Shown here piece by piece: positions 40,079 through 49,256 of a stretch of 64,000 bases of DNA. The notes below the pieces were generated by a model that saw only the letters and a program-made list of their open reading frames with translations, was not told where the DNA came from and did no database searches. Made by a program: the position numbers and the translations under genes. The stretch comes from Lacticigenium naphthae DSM 19658 (lineage in GTDB: Bacteria > Bacillota > Bacilli > Lactobacillales > Carnobacteriaceae_A): NCBI RefSeq assembly GCF_000425865.1, contig NZ_AUEG01000002.1:186001-250000 (forward strand), written 5' to 3'. Within the stretch, counting starts at the first letter, position 1. Each line of letters opens with the position of its first letter.

Positions 40079-41254
40079 ATGAAAAATTGGAAGCAGTTTT
40101 TAAAAGCAATGCTGACCCTATCAACGGTAAGTATAGTTATTGCCGGTTGTGGCTTATCCGACTCAGGACCTGAAAGTGATTCAAGTACAACAAAATCAAA
40201 TAATCAACCAACTGAAATTTCTAAAATGCGTGTAGATGTTTCTTCCGGAATAACGGATGCGGTAGAAATTGTCGATGAAGCCGTTGTTTCTGTTATCAAT
40301 CTCCAACAAGTTGATTATTCTGAATGGGGACTTGGGGGAATGGATGCAGAAGAAGAGGAAGATTTGCAACAAGCCGGAACGGGTAGTGGGGTCATATACA
40401 AAACTTCTGGTGAAAAAGGCTATGTTGTGACCAATTACCACGTTGTCCAAGACTCTGATGGAATAGACATTCTATTCAAAGATGGGAGTAGGGAATCAGC
40501 CAAGGTAATCGGAAGTGATGAGTGGACTGATTTAGCTGTCTTAGAAATTTCTACAGAAAACATCAGTATGGTTGCCGAATTTGGTGATTCAGAAAACTTG
40601 ACTGTTGGGGAACCAGCTATTGCGATCGGCTCTCCTCTGGGAACAGATTTTGCTTCTTCAGTTACTGCTGGAATCATTTCTGCAACCGAACGAACAGTTC
40701 CTGTAGATACAGACCAAGATAACCAAGCGGATTGGGAAATGACGGCAATCCAAACAGATGCCGCAATTAATCCGGGAAATTCAGGAGGGGCTTTGATCAA
40801 TATTGCTGGCCAAGTCGTTGGGATCAACTCTATGAAAATATCTACGGATACAGTAGAGGGGATGGGGTTTGCGATTCCGGCAAATGATGTGGTAGACATT
40901 GTTAATCAGTTAGAAGAAAGTGGTGAAGTGATTCGCCCCGTTTTAGGAATCAGTTTGATCGATGTCTCTATGATTTCGGAGCAACAACAAGAATCGGTAC
41001 TCAATTTACCCGAAGATTTAGATGGGGGAGTTGTAGTGCAGCAAGTCAATGAAGGTTCGGCTGCAGATGTGGCTGGTATGCAGCGCTACGATGTGATCGT
41101 AGAATACAATGGTGTGAAAGTGACAAACAGTATTGAATTGCGTAAAGAAATTTATAAGACTGAAGTTGGAGAAGAAGTAGAGGTAAAATATTATCGTGGT
41201 GGGGAGCTAGAAACTACCCGATTGATACTGACAACGAGTGACACAATGATATAA
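40079..41254 (+). CDS. htrA: Serine protease HtrA/DegP-like, putative lipoprotein
   Basis: 391 residues. The trypsin-like triad is seen in NYHVV (His), EWTDLAVLEI (Asp) and NPGNSGGAL (Ser), followed by one PDZ domain (about 290-385). It degrades or refolds misfolded exported proteins. The N-terminus ends in a lipobox, IAGC with Cys 24, followed by a Ser/Asp-rich linker, unlike the plain membrane anchor of Bacillus HtrA. ATG follows GAAAGGAAATGAG. Conserved position after the wal operon. Confidence 0.94.
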   Translation: MKNWKQFLKAMLTLSTVSIVIAGCGLSDSGPESDSSTTKSNNQPTEISKMRVDVSSGITDAVEIVDEAVVSVINLQQVDYSEWGLGGMDAEEEEDLQQAGTGSGVIYKTSGEKGYVVTNYHVVQDSDGIDILFKDGSRESAKVIGSDEWTDLAVLEISTENISMVAEFGDSENLTVGEPAIAIGSPLGTDFASSVTAGIISATERTVPVDTDQDNQADWEMTAIQTDAAINPGNSGGALINIAGQVVGINSMKISTDTVEGMGFAIPANDVVDIVNQLEESGEVIRPVLGISLIDVSMISEQQQESVLNLPEDLDGGVVVQQVNEGSAADVAGMQRYDVIVEYNGVKVTNSIELRKEIYKTEVGEEVEVKYYRGGELETTRLILTTSDTMI

Positions 41255-41261
41255 AATAGAG

Positions 41262-41298
41262 AAAAAGGAAAGTGGCAGTGGCTACTTTCCTTTTTTTT
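41262..41298 (+). terminator. htrA terminator
   Basis: AAAAAGGAAAGT (41262-41273) pairs with ACTTTCCTTTTT (41284-41295), continuing into a run of eight T. Confidence 0.92.
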
Positions 41299-41381
41299 TA
41301 TAACTAAAGCTCAGAGTAAAAAAATGGCATGAGCAATCACTAGAGGAAAGACTTCCGGGATAACTAAAAACTTATAGGGAA

Positions 41382-41755
41382 AGTCCACATGTGGACAAGA
41401 GAAAAATAATCGCAAGAAAAACTGTGGATAACTATTGTGAAAGCTTAAAGAATGGGATGGAAAATCGGGAGATAAGTTATCCACATTTTCAAAAGAGACT
41501 GTGGATAAATTTGTTTTTTAAGAAATGAAATAGCAGAGTAACGTTGATTTGACAATGTTTTTTTGCAAAAAGGCAAGTCGTTTAGAGGGGAGAGAAAATG
41601 TTGATAACTATAAACTTATTGAAAAATCCAAACACAACATGTGGTGACGAACAAACTTTCTACCGCTAAATACGGGATAAAAATTGTGGGTATGTGCATA
41701 ACTCCTGTGGATAACTTGTGAGTCGTGGGGGATAACTAAAGAGTATTGTGGGAAA
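41382..41755. other. Second DnaA-box cluster, between htrA and rlmH
   Basis: In the 549-base gap before rlmH there are four perfect boxes: TGTGGATAA at 41422, 41499 and 41706, and TTATCCACA at 41476. One-mismatch 9-mers are at 41599 (TGTTGATAA), 41693 (TGTGCATAA) and 41747 (TGTGGGAAA). A 14-bp perfect palindrome GTCCACATGTGGAC is at 41382-41395. It resembles the DnaA-box cluster known near the rlmH orthologue yydA in Bacillus subtilis, which titrates DnaA. No gene was found in the gap. Confidence 0.85.
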
Positions 41756-41803
41756 CTATTTTTGGTATACTAAATGTGACCATATGGAGGAAGGAATGAC
41801 AAG

Positions 41804-42283
41804 ATGAGTATTACGATAATAAGTGTAGGGAAATTAAAGGAAAAATATTTAAATAGTGGGATTCAAGAATATAAAAAACGGTTGGATCGGTATACCGCTA
41901 TGAAATTGATAGAAGTTCCAGATGAAAAAGCTCCCGAAAATTTGAGTGAAGCGCAAATGGAAGAAGTCAAAGAAAAAGAAGGGGAACGAATCCTTGCAAA
42001 AATCGGACAAGATGACTATGTCATCACATTGGAAATAGAGGGACAGCAACTGACATCAGAAAAGCTAGCGAGTCATCTCGATCAATTGGCTACATACGGG
42101 AAAAGTAAAATCACATTCATTATCGGCGGTTCTCTAGGCTTGAGTGAAAAAGTGAAACAGCGAAGTGATTTTGCTCTATCTTTTTCAAAAATGACATTAC
42201 CACACCAACTCATGCGACTAGTCTTACTTGAACAAATTTATAGGACTTACCGTATCAACCGGAATGAACCGTATCATAAATGA
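41804..42283 (+). CDS. rlmH: 23S rRNA (pseudouridine1915-N3)-methyltransferase RlmH
   Basis: 159 residues, a SPOUT methyltransferase with the SAM loop [11 protein letters not shown] and the C-terminal [28 protein letters not shown], which is nearly invariant in the family. It methylates pseudouridine 1915 of 23S rRNA. ATG follows TGGAGGAA. It ends the conserved origin-right block; accessory DNA follows. Confidence 0.97.
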   Translation: MSITIISVGKLKEKYLNSGIQEYKKRLDRYTAMKLIEVPDEKAPENLSEAQMEEVKEKEGERILAKIGQDDYVITLEIEGQQLTSEKLASHLDQLATYGKSKITFIIGGSLGLSEKVKQRSDFALSFSKMTLPHQLMRLVLLEQIYRTYRINRNEPYHK

Positions 42284-43173
42284 ATGAGGTTTTTTATTAA
42301 ATTGATTGTATTCTTTAACTTAAATGTCAGGTCGTAGATTAATGAGATTCTAGAATATTTATGATAGTCGTCAAAATAAAACAAATAGTTCAGAATTTTC
42401 TGGTTAAGAAGTATAGCCAAGTGATTCTCATTTAATTATTCGTGTTTGTTTTTTTATTTCAAATGGAGAACCGCTTGTTCAGCAAAGATAGTTTTTTTAA
42501 GAAGGTTAGGCTAATACGTAGGACCAAACTGCAGGGAAAATTGCCATAGTTGGAGAGACAAGTCAAGTTGCTGTCTAGAGTGAATTATTATTAAGAAATA
42601 CAAAATGTAATATGGCCAAGTACGGAAGAAGATTTGACAATCATTAGTAACAGAAAATTGACACCTCACTATGTAAGGCTGATCTGGTTAATAATTATCT
42701 TACGTAAGTATCTAGGAGCGATCAAATAAAATATTTTTATTTCGATATTCAGAGAAAGCCTCAATCTGTATCCCATAAAAAATCTGATCAAAGCTTCCCT
42801 TAAATAGCGAACTTCATAAGAAATTACATGTTCATCTATATGTTGTATTAGCTTAGAATATTTTTCATAAGTAAAATCATAAACCTAACAACCTGTGTCT
42901 CGTATTCTGTGATAGTAATGGTGATGTCAGCAAAGAACCACAAAGATTTTTAATTGGTCTTAAGCTTTGTAGTTGTCAGTTTCCCCATAATAATATGGGA
43001 TATTTTTTTACTTTTGATAAGTTGACAAATATATATTTATCAAGTTGGGATTAATTTATTTTTAGAGTGGTATAATTATTTCATATATTACGGGATTTAA
43101 TAATATTCGCAAGAATTACATAGAGTATAGCAGGGTGAATTAGCTTTTATATTAGATAGGAGGAAAAGTTAAC
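42284..43173. other. 890-base gap with an orphan terminator and an operator-like palindrome
   Basis: No convincing coding frame is seen; short frames are broken by stops in all directions, which could reflect decayed genes. Two structures stand out. CCCATA-ATAA-TATGGG at 42984-42999 is followed by ATATTTTTTT, like a small terminator with no gene before it. TTGACAAATATATATTTATCAA at 43022-43043 is a 22-bp palindrome with one mismatched pair. A TGGTATAAT extended -10 near 43068 may start the GTPase transcript. Confidence 0.5.
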
Positions 43174-44340
43174 ATGGAGAGAGGAAATGTATTAGTGATT
43201 GGAAATTCTGGAGTAGGAAAATCAACTTTGATAAATTCTGTTCTTGGAGATGAAATGGCGAAGACTGGATTTGGTTCTTCTGGTACTACGGAAAAACTGG
43301 ATATATATGAAAGTGAAGAATTTCCTTTTAGAATTATCGATACGGTGGGCTTTGAACAATCATTAGTTAAACAATTCAAGGCGATTAATGCAGTAAAAAA
43401 ATGGTCGAAGGACAGTATTAAAGATGGGAAAGAAAATACTAAAATCAACCTAATTTGGTTTTGCATTGATGGAACATCGAGTAAGTTGTTTCCAGAGACT
43501 ATCAAGAATCTTTCAAGAGCAACTGCAATGTGGAAGACTGTTCCGATTATCGTAGTTATTACGAAATCTTATTCTGTTCCTGAGAGAGCGGAGAACAAAA
43601 AAATGGTATATAATGCCTTTGCAAAACAAAAGAAATATTCGAAAAATCTTAAACATACTATTCCTGTAGTTGCATCCACTTATGTACTTAATAATACTGC
43701 ATTTGCACCTCCTGAAGGGATTACAGAGCTAATTGGTACGACAAATGAATTGATGCCAGAAGGAATAAAAGCTGGGGAGAATGATGTTTACAAGTTTAAA
43801 TTAAAGCGGAAAAAGGCTCTTGCACAAAGTGTTGTTGGATTTTCAACTACGTCCGCAGTAACGGTAGCTGCCATCCCTGTTCCATTTTCTGACGCATTGT
43901 TATTGGGTCCAATTGAACTGGCACAAATAAAAGCTCTTGCCCAAATATATGAAATTGACAAGAGCAAAGAATCAAAAAAGTTTATAAATTCGATTGTTGA
44001 AGTAGGGACAGTTAGCGTAGCTGCGAAAGGTGCAATTAGCTCTTTAAAAGCTATTCCAGGGATTAATATAGCAGCGAGTGTGCTAAATGCTATAATTGCG
44101 GGTGCAATTGTTGCAGCAATTGGGGAAGGGTCTATTTATGTATTTGAAAAAATTTATACTGGAGAAAAAAGTATTGAAGATATCGAATGGGTAAAAAATG
44201 TAATGGAATCTAAACTATCGTCTCAGTTTATAGAAAATGTAACGGAAGTTGTAGAAAAAATGGCGAAGACTGGTAATACTAAGAATGTTGGTGAAATAAT
44301 CAACTGGTTGTTACCTTTAAAGATCAAGGCAAAAGTATAA
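43174..44340 (+). CDS. Small GTPase with DUF697-like hydrophobic domain
   Basis: 388 residues. The N-terminal G domain has G1 GNSGVGKS (10-17), a GTTEK segment as G2, and G3 DTVG (56-59). The expected G4 [NT]KxD is TKSY (130-133), without the Asp. The C-terminal half has long Ala/Val/Ile helices (about 215-262 and 285-325) of the DUF697 type, suggesting membrane association. The role is unknown; such GTPases occur in accessory regions. ATG follows AGGAGG. A single gene closed by a long terminator, flanked by gaps, which suggests it was acquired. Confidence 0.75.
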   Translation: MERGNVLVIGNSGVGKSTLINSVLGDEMAKTGFGSSGTTEKLDIYESEEFPFRIIDTVGFEQSLVKQFKAINAVKKWSKDSIKDGKENTKINLIWFCIDGTSSKLFPETIKNLSRATAMWKTVPIIVVITKSYSVPERAENKKMVYNAFAKQKKYSKNLKHTIPVVASTYVLNNTAFAPPEGITELIGTTNELMPEGIKAGENDVYKFKLKRKKALAQSVVGFSTTSAVTVAAIPVPFSDALLLGPIELAQIKALAQIYEIDKSKESKKFINSIVEVGTVSVAAKGAISSLKAIPGINIAASVLNAIIAGAIVAAIGEGSIYVFEKIYTGEKSIEDIEWVKNVMESKLSSQFIENVTEVVEKMAKTGNTKNVGEIINWLLPLKIKAKV

Positions 44341-44368
44341 AACACAAGTTAGGTAAAGAAATAGGACA

Positions 44369-44416
44369 AAAGAGCAAGACAAACTATGTTATAAGATAGT
44401 TGTCTTGCTCTTTAGG
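44369..44416 (+). terminator. GTPase gene terminator
   Basis: An 18-bp stem with one bulge: AAAGAGCAAGACAA plus ACTAT on the left, ATAGT plus TGTCTTGCTCTTT on the right (to 44413), then TTT. Confidence 0.8.
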
Positions 44417-44647
44417 TTAGCTTTCAGTATAAATACTAATAGCAGACTTGAATTCCACTGATAAGAGATAATTGTATTATACTGAGTATATTGATAGAAA
44501 CGGTATCCCTAACTTTGTTGAAGCTAGTAAATAACCGCAAGGACATATGTCACACAGACCTGTACAGTAAGTATTTCTATAAAAAATGAAAGACAGTTAA
44601 TAGTACTTCATACTACTAACTGTCTATTTAAAAGGGGCTAAAAAAAA
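44414..44647. other. Gap before the 200-residue hypothetical gene
   Basis: Little is seen except an inverted repeat with arms AGACAGTTA (44591-44599) and TAACTGTCT (44617-44625) plus inner TAGTA / TACTA. It lies about 25 bases before the ATG, without a T-run, so it may be a leader structure of the next gene. Confidence 0.4.
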
Positions 44648-45250
44648 ATGAGGCCAATGCAATTTGAACCGCCGACGGATCATTATGATGAACGGATTGC
44701 AGCAACAGACGAACAAATTTATAAATTAATCAAACAGCGTAAAGAAATATCGTGTAATAACCCTGGCTTTCCGACTAAAAGATACATTACAGAATTTTCA
44801 AAAAAATACAAATTTGATGAAAATTTTCTAAATTATATTTTCGTAAATTTATTAAATGAGGATTTATATAAACCTATTGTAGAACCAAAGAATTTTCTTA
44901 AAAACACACCTATTTTAAAGGCTTTTGAAAAAGATGATATTTTTTATTCGGTTACTTTCATCCGTCAGTTTGAGAATGCAAGTGTGGTTCATTTAAATAT
45001 TAATAGCAATTTTACAGGTGATGTGTCTGACTGGAATCATTCTGAAGATAGCCATTTTGAACTTTCAATAAAATCAGAAGATACCCAATTTGAATGCCGA
45101 AACGAAGGAGGCGGCGGTACTTTAGGAAACGAAACTTATTCATTCATAGTATCTCCTGCTTTACCTGATGACGTATCTAAATATAAATTGGTCTTCAAAG
45201 AATATAAAATGCCATTTAAAAAAGAAACAGCTTTTGAAGTTGTTATATAA
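44648..45250 (+). CDS. Hypothetical protein, 200 residues
   Basis: I do not recognise a named family. The N-terminal 45 residues (EPPTDHYDERI ... QIYKLIKQRKEIS) form a charged helix reminiscent of chorismate-mutase-type or coiled-coil openings, followed by a helical middle (about 45-80). A beta-rich C-terminal half (about 95-200) contains ECRNEGGGGTLGNE. No signal peptide or membrane segment. Similar soluble proteins, as I recall, occur in Bacillus as single genes of unknown function. RBS AAAAGGGG precedes ATG 44648. Located in the accessory stretch between the GTPase and DUF2238 genes. Confidence 0.7.
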   Translation: MRPMQFEPPTDHYDERIAATDEQIYKLIKQRKEISCNNPGFPTKRYITEFSKKYKFDENFLNYIFVNLLNEDLYKPIVEPKNFLKNTPILKAFEKDDIFYSVTFIRQFENASVVHLNINSNFTGDVSDWNHSEDSHFELSIKSEDTQFECRNEGGGGTLGNETYSFIVSPALPDDVSKYKLVFKEYKMPFKKETAFEVVI

Positions 45251-45533
45251 ACAATATAAAATAAGTTAGTAATTTATACTCAGCTAGAATTAACCGATGA
45301 TGAATCAGGAATAACACTTCTGATTTTCTAGTCTGGATAAAGGGGTGTCACCATTAATTCCTAGAAAAACTTATGAAAATCCTACCATAAGAGAATGAAG
45401 GCTTTTTCGAGAATTTTTTCTCTTCAGGGAGAGACTAAAAACTCATTTAGACGTACTATGGAGAACCTGTATAATTAAAAATGAAAATTATGGTAAGTGT
45501 AATTTGAAAATGGAACAGGGAGGAGCAAAAGAC

Positions 45534-46187
45534 ATGGTGGATCATGAAAAAAAGTCTAAAATATTACACCTTATTCTTTTGGCGTGTGTCGCCGTGGCCT
45601 ATGTTTTCTCGGCTATCCATCCCTTTGACCGCTTGGCCTGGTTTGGTCAAATGATGCCAGCGGTCCTACTCGTACTTTTACTCGTGGCTAGTTACCATCG
45701 TTTTCGTTTTAGTACATTCGTCTATGTGATGGTATTTTTTCATGTCTTGTTATTGTTATACGGTGCTCACTATACATATTCCCAAAACCCCTTATTCAAT
45801 TATTTTCAAGAGCAGTTTGCTTGGCAACGCAATCATTTCGACCGTGTGGGGCATTTTGCCCAAGGATTTGTACCGGCCTTTTTGTTCAAAGAATTTTTTG
45901 TTCGCGGTGGTTATGTAAAAAAGGGGAAGGTCCTGTGGTTGATCGTAATCCTATCCTGTCTCGGTTTAAGCGCAGCCTATGAGCTGAGTGAGTTTGCTCT
46001 TGTCAAAATTTTGGCTGTACCCGCTGATTTAGTTATGGGAACACAAGGAGACTACTTTGACAGCCATTGGGATATGCTGTGGGCACTGATTGGTGCAAAC
46101 ACAGCTACCGTTATGTTTGGGTCATTTCATGACAAACAGATGGTAAAGATGGAAAAGCGTTCAATTAAGGGGAAAGAGTCCAAATAA
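45534..46187 (+). CDS. DUF2238 (YjdF-like) membrane protein
   Basis: About 217 residues with six or so membrane segments. The conserved family stretches are seen: FDRVGHFAQGFVPAFLFKEFF and YELSEFALV ... TQGDYFDSHWDMLWALIGAN, with acidic and His residues inside the membrane. The function is unknown. ATG 45534 follows AGGGAGGAG at eight bases, so the frame start at 45504 is not preferred. A single gene in an accessory region. Confidence 0.85.
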   Translation: MVDHEKKSKILHLILLACVAVAYVFSAIHPFDRLAWFGQMMPAVLLVLLLVASYHRFRFSTFVYVMVFFHVLLLLYGAHYTYSQNPLFNYFQEQFAWQRNHFDRVGHFAQGFVPAFLFKEFFVRGGYVKKGKVLWLIVILSCLGLSAAYELSEFALVKILAVPADLVMGTQGDYFDSHWDMLWALIGANTATVMFGSFHDKQMVKMEKRSIKGKESK

Positions 46188-46370
46188 ATATATGTATCAA
46201 AAGTGAATACTGTTTTTTTAAAAAAACAGAGCTCAATCTGATGTGGTTCGCTAAGCTGATTTTAAAAGTCAGTCACAATTGAATTCGATGGAAATGAATT
46301 AGGCTTATGATAAATAAGGAGAGCCATTTCAAAGCGAGAGATCCAATGAATTATTGAGGGGATTGATAGG

Positions 46371-46982
46371 ATGTTTTCTGATGTCAAAGCTAAATTTAAA
46401 CGAAAGAATAAAATATTATTTTCTCGAGACAGCGAATGTTTACAAGAACTGATCCAGTTAATTCAAATACAGACTCATCGAACACTAGTGATGTGGACTT
46501 TAGATTGTGCGAGAATACCTCTAATAGAATTTGAAGAAAAATATCCTGAAGAGAGGAGACCAAGAATTTGTCTGGACATATGCGAAGATTGGGCTAGGGG
46601 AAAAACTAAAATGGGTAAAGCCAAACGTGCTATTTTAGATTCTCATGCTGTAGCGAAAGAAATTAACGACCAACGGTATGAGACCTTATGTCATGCGATC
46701 GGACATGCCGGAGCAACTGTCCATGTTGAAACACATGCTTTAGGATTGCCCATGTATGAATTAACTGCACTTATTTTAAAATATGGAATCGATAATTTTG
46801 AAGAACCAGTTCATGATAAGATTGAATTTTATCAGAAACGTCTATTGTATTGGCAAGAAAATACGGATAAATTGAAACTTGAGTGGGCCGACTTCCTATT
46901 GGATGATACGAAACCGAATAAAGAGTGGTTGTTGAGTAAAAAAGAAAACAAGGCGCTAAATGAAAATAACCAAGAGTTATAA
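46371..46982 (+). CDS. Imm5-family putative immunity protein
   Basis: 203 residues, all-helical. It matches the Imm-5 family pattern: LVMWTLDCARIPLIEFEEKYPEERRP (shown in part), DWARGKTKMGKAKRAILDSHAVAKE and CHAIGHAGATVHVETHALGLP, with conserved Trp, Asp, Arg and His residues. Imm5 proteins are predicted to neutralise polymorphic toxins; many occur alone, as here. No toxin gene is within the window, so this may be an orphan immunity or a protein with another role. Start ATG 46371 after GAGGGGATTG. A terminator follows at 47041. Confidence 0.8.
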   Translation: MFSDVKAKFKRKNKILFSRDSECLQELIQLIQIQTHRTLVMWTLDCARIPLIEFEEKYPEERRPRICLDICEDWARGKTKMGKAKRAILDSHAVAKEINDQRYETLCHAIGHAGATVHVETHALGLPMYELTALILKYGIDNFEEPVHDKIEFYQKRLLYWQENTDKLKLEWADFLLDDTKPNKEWLLSKKENKALNENNQEL

Positions 46983-47040
46983 AATGTACATGTATTTCTC
47001 ATAGGGACTAATCGATTAATTAAATGAGTTTAGACGAAAA

Positions 47041-47076
47041 GAGTCAACAGCAAACAAAAATGCTGTTGGCTCTTTT
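47041..47076 (+). terminator. Terminator after the Imm5 gene
   Basis: GAGTCAACAGCA (47041-47052) pairs with TGCTGTTGGCTC (47061-47072, one G-U), then TTTT. Confidence 0.8.
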
Positions 47077-47309
47077 GCTGTGAGGAGGTCATTAAGCTAA
47101 TTATTTATAGGGGATATTACGGTATAGTCATAGAAAGAATCTAAATAGTTGATACGATAACCCTAATGATTTTGATGATATTAAAAATCTGATTTATTTG
47201 TGATACGGAGAACCGTACCATAAGTAGATGTTGTCATTTTTTGAAGAAAACAGGGTTTGAAGGCGTTCCTGATGGGATGTGCGGTATGGATATAAGCATA
47301 AATAAGCCT

Positions 47310-47349
47310 AGGCAGCAACCTTGTATTAAAGGGTTTACTGCCTTTTTTT
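47310..47349 (+). terminator. Orphan intrinsic terminator
   Basis: AGGCAG (47310-47315) pairs with CTGCCT (47338-47343) with inner AACC / GGTT, followed by seven T. No gene lies in the 230 bases before it, so it may end a small RNA, or be an attenuator if a promoter lies further upstream. Confidence 0.75.
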
Positions 47350-47591
47350 CAATCCAATTCCATGAACGATAGTACGTTTTCAAGGAGTAAAAAGGGTAAA
47401 ACTTCTGTTACACTAGAGAAGGAGCAACAATAAATTTTAGAAGTGATAAAACCATGTATTGATACGTATCAGAATGGTATACTCTAGACCGTGGAAGAGT
47501 CAGTATGAAGATTTTACGCATTTTTAGAAAAACAGTCAATCGGTTGAAATCTGTAACAATAATTCAGTAAAGAAAAAGAAAGCAGGAGAAT

Positions 47592-49055
47592 ATGAATATG
47601 AACAAGAAATCATTTGAAACATTTGGGATCAGTCCCGAAATAGTAACAGCGTTAACGAGTTTGCGTTACTTCAATCCAACAGCAGTACAGGAAGCAGTCA
47701 TTCCATTGGCCTTAGAGAAACAGGACATTATCGTCGAGTCCCAGACGGGCAGTGGCAAGACCGTTGCTTTTGGTATTCCGATTTGTGAACAAGCAGAGTG
47801 GGAAGAAAATAAACCGCAAGCCTTGATTTTAGTTCCTACTCGGGAACTAGCCTTACAAGTCAAGGACGACATCATGAATATCGGTCGGTTGAAGCGGATC
47901 AAAGTTACTGCGGTATTCGGTAAGTCTTCCTTTAAAACACAGAAATCTGAACTGAAACAAAAAAGTCACATTGTTGTCGGTACTCCCGGTCGGATACTGG
48001 AACATTTAAAAGAAGGCACATTAGTAGTAGATAAAATCGGTAGCTTGGTTTTAGATGAAGCGGATGAAATGCTCAATATGGGATTCATTGATCAGGTAGA
48101 AGAAATTATTGGCTACTTACCGAATGAACGTCAAACGATGCTCTTTTCTGCCACTTTGCCACCACAAATAGAGCGGTTAGCGAGTTTTTACATGAATCCT
48201 GATCGGGCTTCTGTCCGAATGGAACCATCAGCCGAGAACACGCCTAAGATTTTACACTCTTATATCAACGTGGAAGAATCATCTAAGGAAAAACGACTCT
48301 TAGATTTATTAACTATTGAAAATCCAGATTCTTGCATTATCTTTTGTAATACTAAAGATGCCGTGGATACGGTTGAAAAGTATTTAAACAAAGCTGATTT
48401 ACCCATCGATAAGTTGCACGGCGGTATGGATCAAGACGATCGCTTGGAGGTCATGGATGAGTTCCGTTCTGGGAAACTCCGTTATTTAGTAGCGACCGAT
48501 GTTGCTGCTCGTGGGATCGATATTGACAATGTGACACATGTCATCAACTATGATGTTCCTTTTGAAAAAGAGAGCTATACGCATCGGACAGGACGGACAG
48601 GTCGAGCAGGCAAAACGGGACTGGCTCTAACGATGGTAAGCGATCAAGACAGAGGACGCTGGCAGGAAATTCGTGACTATGCCTTCGATGATAGCCTTGA
48701 GCTTACAGAAGTATTTGCTCCTAACGAGCGCTTAGTCAACCGTTCAAAGGCAGCTTTTGAAAAGAAAATAAACGCACGAGTTGCACCGAAAATCGCCCGC
48801 AATAAAGAGTTAAATAAAGACATTACTAAGGTTTACTTTAACGGCGGCAAGAAGAAAAAACTGCGCGCTGTTGATTTCGTCGGAACGTTGACGAGTATCA
48901 AGGATGTGTCGGCCGAAGATATTGGCATTATTACGATTCAGGAAAATGTCACCTATATTGAAATTATGAACGGTAAAGGGCCTTATGTCATTTCCGAAAT
49001 GCAAGACCGTACGATTAAGGGAAAAACGTTGAAAGTCCGTAAAGCACACAAGTAA
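47592..49055 (+). CDS. dbpA: DEAD-box RNA helicase, DbpA/YxiN-like
   Basis: 487 residues: helicase core with [27 protein letters not shown] in [15 protein letters not shown] and [13 protein letters not shown]. The C-terminal 75 residues are a DbpA-type RNA-recognition domain ([37 protein letters not shown]). DbpA/YxiN binds hairpin 92 of 23S rRNA in large-subunit assembly. Two in-frame ATGs (47592, 47598) follow AGGAG; either may be used. A long leader precedes it. Confidence 0.93.
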   Translation: MNMNKKSFETFGISPEIVTALTSLRYFNPTAVQEAVIPLALEKQDIIVESQTGSGKTVAFGIPICEQAEWEENKPQALILVPTRELALQVKDDIMNIGRLKRIKVTAVFGKSSFKTQKSELKQKSHIVVGTPGRILEHLKEGTLVVDKIGSLVLDEADEMLNMGFIDQVEEIIGYLPNERQTMLFSATLPPQIERLASFYMNPDRASVRMEPSAENTPKILHSYINVEESSKEKRLLDLLTIENPDSCIIFCNTKDAVDTVEKYLNKADLPIDKLHGGMDQDDRLEVMDEFRSGKLRYLVATDVAARGIDIDNVTHVINYDVPFEKESYTHRTGRTGRAGKTGLALTMVSDQDRGRWQEIRDYAFDDSLELTEVFAPNERLVNRSKAAFEKKINARVAPKIARNKELNKDITKVYFNGGKKKKLRAVDFVGTLTSIKDVSAEDIGIITIQENVTYIEIMNGKGPYVISEMQDRTIKGKTLKVRKAHK

Positions 49056-49256
49056 ATAGAAGAATAAATTGAAGAAGCCGTTTAAATTGATAGAGAATAG
49101 CACGTTATAGTTAGCGGGAGTATCTCAGTAGTTTATATGAAAACCGTAACGATTTAATAACGAGTAGAAACAGCATTCAGGAATCATTTCTTTTGGTGTT
49201 GGTTTCAGCTTTGATTACAACGGAATTTACAATCTATAATATAAGGAGAATGAGCA

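Larger units (their letters stand above)
46983..47591. other. 609-base gap: two terminators and the DEAD-box gene promoter
   Basis: The Imm5 terminator is at 47041-47076. A second strong terminator at 47310-47349 has no gene before it. A TGGTATACT extended -10 near 47476-47484 probably starts the helicase transcript with a leader of about 100 bases. The stretch 47100-47309 has no coding frame I can support and could hold a small RNA ending at the second terminator. Confidence 0.45.

Noticed and set aside
42284-42980. Remnant of a transposase or phage gene
   Set aside because: I translated parts in several frames and found only short, stop-broken pieces with no family resemblance.
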